Assembly: GCA_025558095.1 (NCBI GenBank) | Contig: JAIVFI010000019.1 | Span: forward strand, 620,001 to 684,000 | DNA from: Hyaloraphidium curvatum | Taxonomy: Eukaryota; Monoblepharomycota; Hyaloraphidiomycetes; Hyaloraphidiales; Hyaloraphidiaceae | Direction of reading: 5' to 3' | Length of the DNA stretch: 64,000 bases | Part shown: positions 27,319-36,326 of the stretch, piece by piece | Numbering within the stretch: position 1 is the first letter of the stretch | Layout of the letters: each line of letters begins with the position of its first letter | The notes under the pieces: generated by a model | Seen by the model: only the letters and a program-made list of their open reading frames with translations | What the model was told of the DNA's origin: nothing | The model's database searches: none | Translations under genes and position numbers: made by a program

Positions 27319-29546
27319 ATGCCCTCCGCGGCGATGGGCACCCGCGCGTCCCTGCTCGCGCTCGCCGCCGCGCTGCTCGCCCTCGTCGCGATGCTCGCCG
27401 CCGCGCCCGCCGACGCCCGCGCGGTGGTCGGCGCCCATTTGGGGTCGGGGCTCGCGCCGCGGGTGCGCGTGCCCGATGCCGAGCGCGGGCGCGCGGCGCT
27501 GGCCAGGCGGCAGTACGGGGAAGATGACGGCGACGACGACGAGGACGACGCCGAGGGTGATGACGACGACGGCGACGACGACGATGTGGGTTTTCTCTGG
27601 TCCGCATGGCTTGGATGGCGCTGAGCGGGTCGCCGCCTCGCAGTCCGGGCCGTTCCGCTTCCTCCGCCGCCTCTTCCGCCGCGCCAAAACCAAGGCCTCC
27701 TCCAAGCCCAAGCAGTCCAAGGTACTCCTCCCGCCCCCGCCGCTCCCGCGTGCCGCCTGACCCCCCGTCCATCCAGCCCCCCAAGCAGTCCAAGCCCCCC
27801 AAGCAGCCCAAGGCCAAGCCGCCCAAAAAGTCCAAGGCCGCCAAAGTCGCCAAGACCAAGAAGGCCAAGGCCGCCAAGACCTCCAAGGTCAAGGCGCAGA
27901 AGACGCAGAAGGCCACGGGCGCCGGCGCCGGGTCCGGTTCGGGGTCCGCGGCGGGGTCGGGTTCGTGCACGGCCAAGGGCAAGAACAAGAAGTGCACCGC
28001 GGACGCCGGCTGCGCCCCCGCAAAGAAGGGCGGCAAGCTCCCCAACCCCCTCCCCGCAGCCTGCACCCCCGAGGCGCTGGCGCAGTACTGCGGCGCGTCG
28101 GCCAAGAACAAGAAGGACCCCGCGTGCGTCGCGGCCGCCGGAGGGTGCACCCCCGTCAAGAAGGGCATCGGATCGGCCAAGCTCCCCTCCCCGCTTCCCG
28201 CATCCTGCACGCCCGAGCTGCTCCAGCAGTACTGCAGCGCGAGCGCCAAGAACAAGAAGGACCCCGCGTGCCTTGCGGCGGCGGGCGGCTGCACACCGGT
28301 GAAGAAGGGCGTCGGGTCGGCCAAGCTCCCCTCCCCGCTCCCCGCATCCTGCACGCCCGAGCTGCTGGAGCAGTACTGCAACGCGAGCCCCAAGAACAAG
28401 AAGGACCCCGCGTGCAAGGCCGCCGCCACGGGCTGCGTGCCCGTCAAGAAGGGCCTCGTCGGATCGGCCAAGCTGCCCAACCCGCTGCCCGAGAGCTGCA
28501 CGCCCGAGCTGCTCGAGCAGTACTGCGCGGTCGCCAAGAACCAGAAGGATCCGGCGTGCGCGGCGACGGGCAACCCGGACAACTGCGTGCCCAGCGAGGA
28601 GGACGTGGTGCGTACCCCCCCCGTGCGCACCGCACCGCAGCGCGCGGAGCTCACCGGGAATCCGCGGCGCGCAGGACGGGAACATGGTCCTTCCCAAGCC
28701 CCCCGGATGCTCCAAGAACGACCTGGCGGCGTACTGCCTCTCCCTCGGCGCGGACAAGAACGTAGGCCTGCCCCGTGTCCCCCCCCCCCCCCTCCGCGCG
28801 CACTCTGATTCCCGTTCCCGCGCGGCAGTCGGAACCCCAGTGCAAGTCCGGCCTCGCCAAGCTCGGCTCGGCCATCGGCGGCGCGGCCAACAAGATCACG
28901 GGCGCCTTCAACAAGTTCAAGCCGCAGATCGCCGAGCTGGGCGCCACCATCGGTATCGACAACTACACGCCCACGCAGTTTGCGCTGGATTTCGGACCCA
29001 TCCCCATGGCATCGGGCGGGGACCCAAAGAAGATGACGAGCATGGTGAAGAAGAAGCTGCAGGCGATCGCGGTGGATGCCTCGGGGGTCAAGCAGGCCAG
29101 TACGTGTCCCCGGCTTTGCCGTTGCGGAGGAGGGAGGGATGTTGATGCGTTTTGCCGCAGTGGCGATGGTGCAGACGATCCTCGGGCAGGCGCCGACGGA
29201 GGACGAGGTGTCCGAGGAAGGCGGGGGGATGGAGGAGGGCGGCGGGATGGAGGACGGTGGCGGGATGGGCGGCGAGGAAGGCGGGATGGGCGGGGACGAG
29301 GGCGAGGGGTCGACGGGGGCCGACGACGGGGGCGAAGGGAGCATGTCGGAGGAGGAGCCGCCCGCGGAGGAGGAGCCGCCGGTGGAAGACGAGCCGCCGG
29401 CGGAGGAGCCGCCGATGGACGAGCCGCCGGCGGAGGAGCCGCCGATGGACGAGCCGATGGAGGACGAGCCGATGGAGGACGGGATGGGCGGGGGGGACGA
29501 GGAGGGGGCGAACGATGCGGGGGAGGGGGACGACGAGTACAAGTAG
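27319..29546 (+). CDS. secreted bipolar protein: Lys-rich stalk, four Cys repeats, acidic tail; six exons
   Basis: The exons are 27319-27585, 27644-27721, 27777-28607, 28675-28761, 28829-29099 and 29161-29546 and give 639 aa. Residues 1-33 form a signal peptide (ASLLALAAALLALVAMLAAA). An Asp/Glu run follows, then a Lys/Pro/Ala region of KPPKQSK / KAKAAKTSK type. Four imperfect repeats of about 47-50 residues follow, each with CTPE(L/A)LxQYC, AKNKKDPAC and a GCxPVKKG segment; a degenerate fifth (GCSKNDLAAYC) is in exon 4. Exon 5 is helical with IGIDNYTPTQFALDFG. Exon 6 ends in Met/Glu/Pro repeats (EEPPMDEPPAEEPPMDEP). The fifth join makes QAMAMVQTILG. I do not recognise the family. The charge layout suggests matrix binding, but that is inference. 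An alternative start is 27334. Confidence 0.8.
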
Positions 29547-29890
29547 GAAGGACAAGTGGCGATTTTTGGATCGGGGAAGCAAGTGCATCGACAACTGTAT
29601 TCTATCGGATGGTATGGGAATCAGCGAAGGCCGGAAGTGGCCGTCGTTTTAAGGGGAGCCGGTGGTCGGCGGGCGCATCCCCTGCCGGCGGGACGGATCC
29701 ACTCTTTGCTGAGGGTTACGAGGTGCCGTCGGATGATCGGAGGAAGCCGCACGGCCGGTTTTGGCGGGGCCCCTGGATTGCTGGGGACGGCGGCGCCCAG
29801 ACGACCGCAGCACCCCAGCCCCCGCCGCAGCAGCCGCCTGTCACACTCCAGCAAAACGGAGTTCCCCTCGGAACGCAACACAAACCCACG
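29547..29890. other. intergenic region
   Basis: This 344-bp gap separates two same-strand genes for secreted proteins. No element is recognised. Confidence 0.3.
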
Positions 29891-30875
29891 ATGGACGCTT
29901 CGCGATCCCGTGCCACCCTCCCGGCGGGATCCCAGCGCCGGCGGCGCCGCCCCGCCCTCGCGGCGGGCCTCTGCCTCTGCGCCCTGGGGACGCTGCTCGC
30001 CCCCGCTTCCGGGAACCCCACCAACGCCGGCACCCTCTGCTCCGCCGCGCAGCTGCCCGCCGTCGCCGCCGCGCACGGGGGCGTGTCGGCCGGCAGCGGG
30101 GGTTTCTCACTCACCGTCGTCGAGATGCTCCCCGATTGGCCGGGGTATTGGAACATCTCGCTCTCGGGCACCTCCCCCTTCAAGGGCGTGCTGGTCTACG
30201 CATCGGACGGCAGCGGCTACGCGGGCGCCTTCACGGAGCTGCCGGACTCGCTGTCGGTGAAGGACGACTGCGGGGCGACGTCCGACTCGGTCGTGCAGCA
30301 CAACTCGCCGGACGACAAGACCGGGTTCTCGCTCAGCTGGGACGGGGGGGATGCGCCGCCGGCGGACGGAACGAAGGTGCAGATCTATGCCATAGGTGGG
30401 TCGGCTGCAGTGGCTTCAGGAGGGAGGGCGGGGACTGACGTTCCCGTTCATCCACGCAGTCCTCCAGTCCAACAGGGTCTGGTACAACCTCCCCGCCGTC
30501 GAGTTCACGTACGCCCCCGGGGCATCCCCCACCCTCACCCCGGGCGCCGAAACCGCCACCACCGCGGCCCCCGAGCCCACCGCGACGGTAAACCCCGACG
30601 AGGCGGCGAGCACCACCACCCGCGCCGCCGCCACGACCCGGCCCACCACCCGCGCGGGGAGCTCGACGTCCCGCCGCACATCGTCGTCGACCCGCCGCAC
30701 GACGGGCACGCAGCCCGCGGTCAAGCCCACGGCGGCGGTGCCGGACGCGCTCAAGAACCTGGCGGGGATCGCGGTCAAGCTGAGCCCGCTGCAGATGGAG
30801 CGGCGGAGGAGGAGGGAGGAGAGGAGGAAGGAGAGGGAGGGGAGGGAGTCGAAGTGGAAGTGGCTCCGGTCATGA
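29891..30875 (+). CDS. secreted reeler-domain-like protein with Thr-rich stalk, two exons
   Basis: The exons are 29891-30395 and 30460-30875 and give 306 aa. An Arg-rich start is followed by a hydrophobic segment (ALAAGLCLCALGTLLAPAS), a likely signal peptide. The next 130 residues fit the reeler fold pattern: FKGVLVYASDGSGYAGAF, a Cys after KDDC, QHNSPDDK, FSLSWDGG and then, across the splice, AIVLQSNRVWYNL. A Thr/Ala/Pro stalk (TATTAAPEPTATVNP ...) and an Arg/Lys/Glu-rich end (ERRRRREERRKE) close the protein. Reeler domains occur in secreted adhesion and immune-type proteins of animals and in some fungal proteins. The role here is unknown. There is no GPI signal. Confidence 0.7.
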
Positions 30876-31539
30876 ACCCGCGGGATAAGGCGTCGCCGTG
30901 GTGGAAGATGTCGGAGCTCTCTCTGTCTATGGACTTGCTTTCCTTTGTCGCATTAGATTATGCTAGAATCATAGCTTGATTCCGGCGGTGGTCGCCCCGC
31001 CGAACTGGCTTGGCCGGGCCGCCGGGCCCAGGGCTGCCTCCATTCGCAGGATCTGACCCAATATACTTGTGAAATGACATTGTTTCCCATAGGCAACTTC
31101 TATCGTTCGGTCAATCCAACGACGGCTTGATATCCCGGGCGGGTTGGCAGCTTGTTTTTCACTTCGTTCACGGCTCTTTTCCACCCGTTCGGACAGATGC
31201 CGATCAAAGTGGCGCCCAAGTTCGTTTTTCCGGACGTCGGTCTTCTTTCCATCGTGAGCCACGGCCGACATGGCCGATGCTCCTCAAATGAAAGCGGCCG
31301 CTCGGCGGCCGACGCTCGTTCCTACAGTGCTACCGCAAGCGAGATGCGCGCCGACACCGAATCCAGCTCTATTGTGCCTTCCGCGATCACACATGCATCG
31401 GACAGCCTCGCCAAGAACGGAGATGTGTCGGGGATTACGTCACGAGTGTCCACGCGGGGGGCGGTTGCATCACTTCGATCGACCTCGCTCCGGGACCGTG
31501 CGGCCACCGGTCCGGAACTGAACCCGCCGCCGACCGCCG
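30876..31539. other. intergenic region
   Basis: This 664-bp stretch is less GC-rich (30,930-31,280) than the flanks. I see no gene, and assume it holds the promoter of the Zn2Cys6 gene. Confidence 0.3.
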
Positions 31540-33576
31540 ATGGGACCGCCCGAGGGCGCGTCGACGGCCGCGTCGCCCAGCGTCCCGCCGCCGGCGCCGC
31601 GGGCGGCGTGCGCGTCGTGCTGGGCTCAAAAGGAAAGTGAACGATTTCCAGGCTACCTGGTGCCGAATGTGACCGCGGCCGTGCTCCAACAGAAAAGGTG
31701 CGAGTACGACGGCGGCTCGGAGGCGTGCAGCCGCTGCCGCCGCATGGGCCGCGTGTGCGCCCCGGTGCTGCCGGGCGGCCGCCGCCGGCGCGTCCGCGAG
31801 TGGCTCGGCGGCGCGCTCCACACGTCGGGCAACGGCAGGCGGGGCTCCGACGACAGGCGCGTCTCGCCGGAGGCCGCGGTGCCGTCCGCATTGCCGTGGC
31901 GCCCGTCCTGCCCCGGGAACCCGCCGCCCGAAGTGCTGTTCGCCTGCGTGTCGGCCTATTGGGACTCGCCGCACGTGCACTCGCCGCTGATCCACAGGCA
32001 CACCTTGGAGCGGGCTTTTCTCGACGTCGGCTCGCCCATGTACGGCGAAGGAAGACGGCCGACTGCGCTGCTTTCGGCGATGGCCTCCAACGGCGCCAGC
32101 ACCGTCGATCTGCCCGGGTGGTCCATCGCCGAGCGCGAAGCGCTGGCCGCCATGTACGCCGACAATGCCGACCGGCTGCTGCGCAAGGGCGACGCTAGTG
32201 ACCTCGAGGCCGTACAGGCGCTGGCCCTCCTGCGCCGCAGGAATCTGACAGCGCACCATACTGGCGGCAACCGCTCGGCGGCCGACCGCGCATGGGACCT
32301 GCTGCGGCCGCTTCTCGCTGAGGGTCGGCTCCCCGGCGGCTTCCTGTCGCGTGACTGGGAGCCCGCCGACAGCGCAGAATGGGTGCGCGGCGACATGCTC
32401 ATGCGCGTGACGCTCTTCATGGGCATGATCGACCTTCTGGAAGTCATGTACGGGAACAAGGCGCCGGACCTGGACCTCTACCTCCACGGGGAGCTTCCCC
32501 TCCCGTGCAGCGACGTGGTCTTCGAGATGCCCGCCGAGGATGCCTTTGCGCTCCTCTCGCACCCGGGCACACCACTCCCGCGCGCCTTTGTCGATCCCGC
32601 CCCGCTGCTAGTCACCGTTCCCGACATGGAGGCGGCCCAGGGCGTCGTCGTCAGCCTCATCAGGGCCCTCTTCGAGCTGCGCGCCGGTCGCCAGGCCTTT
32701 GTCCTGCTGTGGCAGCTCCTGGGCCACCTCGTCTGCCGCCTCCGCGACCATCCCGGCCTGTGCAACGTGGATCGCGTGGCTCTTGCCTCCTCCGATCCGG
32801 CGGACGACACGCAGGACATGGCCGCAGTGCGCGCGGGCAACGCCGCGCTTGAACGCCTCGTCGCTGGTGTGTTCGAAGCCATGCCCCCCGAGTTCGGCCT
32901 GCCCCTCGCAGTCGGCGACCCTTCACCGTTCCTGACCTCCGCCGACGCCCTCCTGGGTGGCCTGCCCCACGCCCTCGCCCTCCTGAGCGGCATCGTCGCC
33001 CTCCACGCGCATGTGATCGCTGCCTGGGTGCGCGGCGACCCCGGCGGCGCCGACGCCGCCTTCTTCGCCTCGGCCCCGATGACCAGCGTGCTGGCCAGCG
33101 GCCTCGCCGCGTCGCGGCTCATGGAAGCCCACCTCGCGCTCGACCCGACCCTGAAGTGGGCGCACAGGTACGCCTACGTCGCCGTGCTCAAGGTCGGCGC
33201 GCTCAGCGCCGCGGTGGCCTCGGCCGCCGGGCCCGAAACCGAGGCCGGCGCCGCGGCCGCGCACGACGCGAGGGTCGCGGGGCGGTACATGGAGACATAC
33301 GCGAAGGTGCATCCCGCGGCAGGTGCGGTCGCCTTCCCCAGCGTTCCGCGCCCGGACCGATCTGATCGCATCAATCCCGCCCTGGTCTGCACAGCGTCCT
33401 TCCACGACCAGGCGTTCCGCGCCCTGCTCGCCGCGTCCGGCATCGCGTCCGGAAGCCCGCCTCGTCCCGCGGAAAGCAATGCCGGGGCGGAGTTCGTGGA
33501 GGCGGTGGCGCTGCCGGACCTGCTGGCTATGGAGCTGTTTGGACTGCAACTGGGCGATGGGGCTGTGGGAACGTGA
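31540..33576 (+). CDS. Zn2Cys6 fungal transcription factor with a split zinc cluster
   Basis: One continuous 678-aa frame. The N-terminus carries CASCWAQK and KRCEYDGGSEACSRCRRMGRVC. Together these would make a standard Zn2Cys6 cluster (C-x2-C-x6-C ... C-x2-C-x6-C), but 60 nt (20 codons) sit between AQK and KRC, at about 31632-31691. That stretch contains a TGAC and ends CAACAG like local introns, but has no GT donor in the right phase. AAAAGG occurs at both borders. It may be a non-canonical intron; otherwise the cluster is disrupted. The rest is helical and matches the fungal-specific TF middle domain (SAYWDSPHVHSPLIHRHTLE). A nuclear regulator; targets unknown. Confidence 0.8.
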   Translation: MGPPEGASTAASPSVPPPAPRAACASCWAQKESERFPGYLVPNVTAAVLQQKRCEYDGGSEACSRCRRMGRVCAPVLPGGRRRRVREWLGGALHTSGNGRRGSDDRRVSPEAAVPSALPWRPSCPGNPPPEVLFACVSAYWDSPHVHSPLIHRHTLERAFLDVGSPMYGEGRRPTALLSAMASNGASTVDLPGWSIAEREALAAMYADNADRLLRKGDASDLEAVQALALLRRRNLTAHHTGGNRSAADRAWDLLRPLLAEGRLPGGFLSRDWEPADSAEWVRGDMLMRVTLFMGMIDLLEVMYGNKAPDLDLYLHGELPLPCSDVVFEMPAEDAFALLSHPGTPLPRAFVDPAPLLVTVPDMEAAQGVVVSLIRALFELRAGRQAFVLLWQLLGHLVCRLRDHPGLCNVDRVALASSDPADDTQDMAAVRAGNAALERLVAGVFEAMPPEFGLPLAVGDPSPFLTSADALLGGLPHALALLSGIVALHAHVIAAWVRGDPGGADAAFFASAPMTSVLASGLAASRLMEAHLALDPTLKWAHRYAYVAVLKVGALSAAVASAAGPETEAGAAAAHDARVAGRYMETYAKVHPAAGAVAFPSVPRPDRSDRINPALVCTASFHDQAFRALLAASGIASGSPPRPAESNAGAEFVEAVALPDLLAMELFGLQLGDGAVGT

Positions 33577-34427
33577 TGGAAAGGTGGTTCCTGTGTATGA
33601 TTCTCATGCGCATTGGCAAGTATTCGGTTTGGAGCTCTATCCGTTTGGTTTGTTCAGTGTGTCTGTGGTTTCGAAAAACACAAACCATGCTTACCGAAGT
33701 GGCCAAAACGGGGTAATCGACGCGCTGCTCAGGGTGCCTGAGCGGCCGGCGCAGGTCGCCGAAGCGGACGAGGATCGCGGATTCGCAGACGATCGCTCAT
33801 CCGACTATCTCGAATGAAATCTGACGCCGTCCCCTTCTGCCGTGCGGGCACCTGGTATTGTGCATGGCCTGCGCGATGGAGCTTCTGCGGAAGCGAGACG
33901 AGTGGAGATGGTGCCCCGTGTGCAGGAAGGCGATCGAGTCGGTCAGTCGCGTCTTTCTCCGACAAGGTTTTGGCGAGGGACGGTTCTCGCGGGATTTGGC
34001 GGAGCATAGCCCTGGGTCGAAACTTCCACGCAGCACCGTCCCCGAGGCGAAGGCGACGAGGCGGTGCTTCGCTGGCGGGTATAATAGACGGTTATGGAGG
34101 AGATAGAGGCCCAGCCGCGGGCAACAACCCATAGAACTGAGTAACTGTCACTGCAACCTCTGGACGATCGTACTCCCAACCAGACGCTACGTCGTCACCC
34201 ACAACATCCACGCACAGTCCCAATAGCTCCTGGCGACGCAAGTGAGAATCTTGACGAAACGTTCCATCTGATCCGTTGCTGATTCAGCATCCCTACCCAA
34301 AGCTGCTTCTCGCGAACGGTTCCTTCGGAGCGGACAAACAAATCAACCTCGGCGCCTGCCCTGCTGTCTCCCAACCCCATTCCGCGTGGCGGCCCACGGC
34401 CCCATCTCCCCCCGCTCGCAGCGCAAA
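33577..34427. other. intergenic region containing a RING-finger remnant
   Basis: This 851-bp gap holds the RING-like fragment listed separately at 33840-33963. The remainder shows no coding signal. Confidence 0.35.
33840..34106 (+). pseudogene. C-terminal RING-finger fragment
   Basis: In one frame the DNA reads LLPCGHLVLCMACAMELL followed by WRWCPVCRKAIESVSRVFL. This matches the second half of a C3HC4 RING: the CGH, the LCxxC, the CPxCR pair and the terminal RxF. The upstream first Cys pair is missing, an in-frame TGA lies about 13 bp before the match, and I found no acceptor that would join it to an upstream exon. The frame continues about 45 residues past the finger. It is most simply a decayed or truncated E3-ligase-like gene, or the last exon of a gene whose other exons I could not find. 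Confidence 0.45.
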
Positions 34428-35252
34428 ATGCCCATCCTCCACACCTTTGCCGTCAAGTGCCCCCCCGAGGGCGACGACGCCATGTCCGCGGCGCTCCACG
34501 GGCTCGCGGCCGGCACCTCCTCCGCGAGCAACTCCCCAGTCGCCGTCGGCCGCCTGTCGTACTACACCGAGCCGTACTCGCGGGGGTACCGGTGGCTGTG
34601 CGCGATGAAGATGCGGGACGGGGAGGCGCTGGCGTCGTACGGGAAACACCCTGCGCGTGGGTTGACTCGGCGGTTGCGCGCAGGGGGCTCGGGCGCCGAC
34701 GGTTCCCGCTGCAGATGATTCCGGGGTCGCCAAGATGGCCCAGATCATGGAGGGCCAGAAGCAGGGCCTGATCAACTTCGATTTCGAGGTGCCGGACTCT
34801 TTCGCGCTCCCCACCGGAGCGCACATCCTACACTTTGTCTTTGTCAAGATGCAGGCTTCTGATGCCGCGCGGAAGGGGTTCGTGGACGTTTGCCGCGAGC
34901 TGGGTGAAAAGACGGAGGGCGGGGGTGGCAGCTGGCCGGGCACGCTGATCCACTACGGGCCGATGGTGGACCAGAAGCTCTCGCGGGGCTACAACCACGG
35001 CGAGTCTGCCTGCTGTGCCGGTGGTTCGTTCAAAGGCTGACGCGGCCCGCGTGCGCAGTGCTCATACTGCACTTCCCCGACCGCGCGCGGCTGGACGGGT
35101 ACATGAAGGCGCACGCTCCCCTGATCCGCGAAAAGATGCAGCCGCACATGGTCGAGACCCCGGAAAAGGGCGGCTCGTTCCTGGCCGAGATCGATGTGCC
35201 GGACGAGAAGGCGAGGGCCGCGATATGGAAGGGGCTGGGTGCGCGGCTGTGA
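34428..35252 (+). CDS. dimeric alpha/beta-barrel-like protein, three exons
   Basis: The exons are 34428-34656, 34715-35014 and 35059-35252 and give 240 aa. Segments such as MPILHTFAVKC and LLILHFPDRARLDGYMKAHAP start with the strand-loop-helix pattern of ferredoxin-like alpha/beta-barrel proteins (Dabb, EthD and YCII type), and the protein seems to contain two such units around a middle region (GTLIHYGPMVDQKLSRG). Intron 1 (GTGGGT ... CTGCAG) is firm. Intron 2 is only 44 nt, and a donor five bases downstream is equally in phase, so the exact join at residue ~177 is uncertain. No catalytic residue is recognised. Function unknown. Confidence 0.6.
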
Positions 35253-35330
35253 GAGCGGAGATGGCGTAGCATGGTGATGTCCGGCGCTGTGGTCTATAAA
35301 CGACGAGTCCTTGCATCCACTGAAGGTCCC

Positions 35331-36014
35331 TCAGTCCTTCTTTGCCACCGCCGGGGCCGTCTTGCCCACCGGTCCGCCCGGGAATCCCCTCGCAGCCCCG
35401 AGGAACAGCCACACCATCAAGAGCACCTCGCCAAAGAACGTGTACATGGATACCTCGGGAAGCTCGCCCGGGAACGCGAGCCTGCCGATACTGTCCACAG
35501 TGTATCCCAGCCCCGACAGGGCGACCAGCGGGCCGAGGAAAGGCGGAAACAGCCCCGACTTGTAGACGGCGGCGCCGAGGACGAGCAGGTGGAGTCCGAA
35601 GAGGAAGAGTCCCGAGTCCCAGGTCGAGTAGAAGGATTCGAGCTGGATCCCGACGAGGAGCTGCGCCGAATCGGGATCCGCTGAGGCCGGGGACGCGAGG
35701 ATCTTGGGAATGAGGGCGAGGTGGGAAACGGCCGGGGCAAAGACGGCGGCGTAGGCGAGTCTGAGGCCCGCGGCGACGAGGGAGAGGCTTCCGGCACTGC
35801 CCCGGAGCACGAGGTGCAGCGTAGATGCCGAGACCGCGTCCAGCGCGACGACGACCATGAGGAACGCGATGGCGCGGCGTAGGGCGTCCTGCGACGCGAC
35901 AATATCGTCGAAGGACGCGTTGCGCAGCGGGTCCAGCGTGCCCATGAGGGCGACGGGGGCGAGCGCGGCCATGCCGAGGAGGCAGAGGGCGGAGACAAGG
36001 GCCGCGAGCCTCAT
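35331..36014 (-). CDS. DUF4386-like six-helix membrane protein
   Basis: A single exon of 227 aa starting at the ATG at 36014. About six hydrophobic helices are visible: near residues 3-28, 47-70, 75-105, 125-150, 155-175 and 195-215. Conserved-looking pieces are LRRAIAFLMVVVALDAVSAS, QLESFYSTWDSGLFLFGLHL, GLGYTVDSI and VSMYTFFGEVLLMVWLFLGA, which match the DUF4386 pattern (mid-protein F...G..LFGLHLLVLG, then GEV..M.WL). The function of this family is not known. It is convergent with the preceding gene, only 78 bp away. Confidence 0.7.
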   Translation of the reverse strand: MRLAALVSALCLLGMAALAPVALMGTLDPLRNASFDDIVASQDALRRAIAFLMVVVALDAVSASTLHLVLRGSAGSLSLVAAGLRLAYAAVFAPAVSHLALIPKILASPASADPDSAQLLVGIQLESFYSTWDSGLFLFGLHLLVLGAAVYKSGLFPPFLGPLVALSGLGYTVDSIGRLAFPGELPEVSMYTFFGEVLLMVWLFLGAARGFPGGPVGKTAPAVAKKD

Positions 36015-36326
36015 GTTCACGATGCGTCCAGGGGGACCACGTCGGTCGTTGATAAAACGCGTCGAGCGATTGTTTGTGCCGTCGCAACGACGCTTTTCGC
36101 CGTGCCGTTTCCGGGGTTGGGACGCGCGGGGCGGAGTATCGCCCCGGGCTCCTTCGCCACGGGACGCTCCATGAACAGCGACTCTCCGTGTGCATCCTTG
36201 AGCTTCGTCCGGAACCCAGCAGTGGATCAGTCCGACCCACGCTTTGTCCCAGAGACGGGCTCATTCTAGGAGTCTTCAAGGGCTACATGCAACGGACTGA
36301 TTCCAGCAGCGTCCCCGATCCTCCGT
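36015..36326. other. intergenic region
   Basis: This 312-bp gap between two minus-strand genes holds the DUF4386 promoter. It also contains 36130-36290, which resembles a short 3' UTR. No element is recognised. Confidence 0.3.

Noticed and set aside
26147-29542. A 1,131-codon minus-strand open frame
   Set aside because: It lies antisense to two well-supported spliced genes (CCCH and Cys-repeat). Its translation is Ser/Pro/Arg low-complexity, and such frames are expected opposite GC-rich third positions.
31635-31690. Ordinary GT-AG intron (GTGAAC...CAACAG) in the Zn2Cys6 gene
   Set aside because: It is 56 nt long and would shift the frame before the second half of the zinc cluster.
36015-36020. 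Start of the DUF4386-like gene at 36020
   Set aside because: The codon there is GTG; the ATG at 36014 follows two codons later and leads straight into the first helix.
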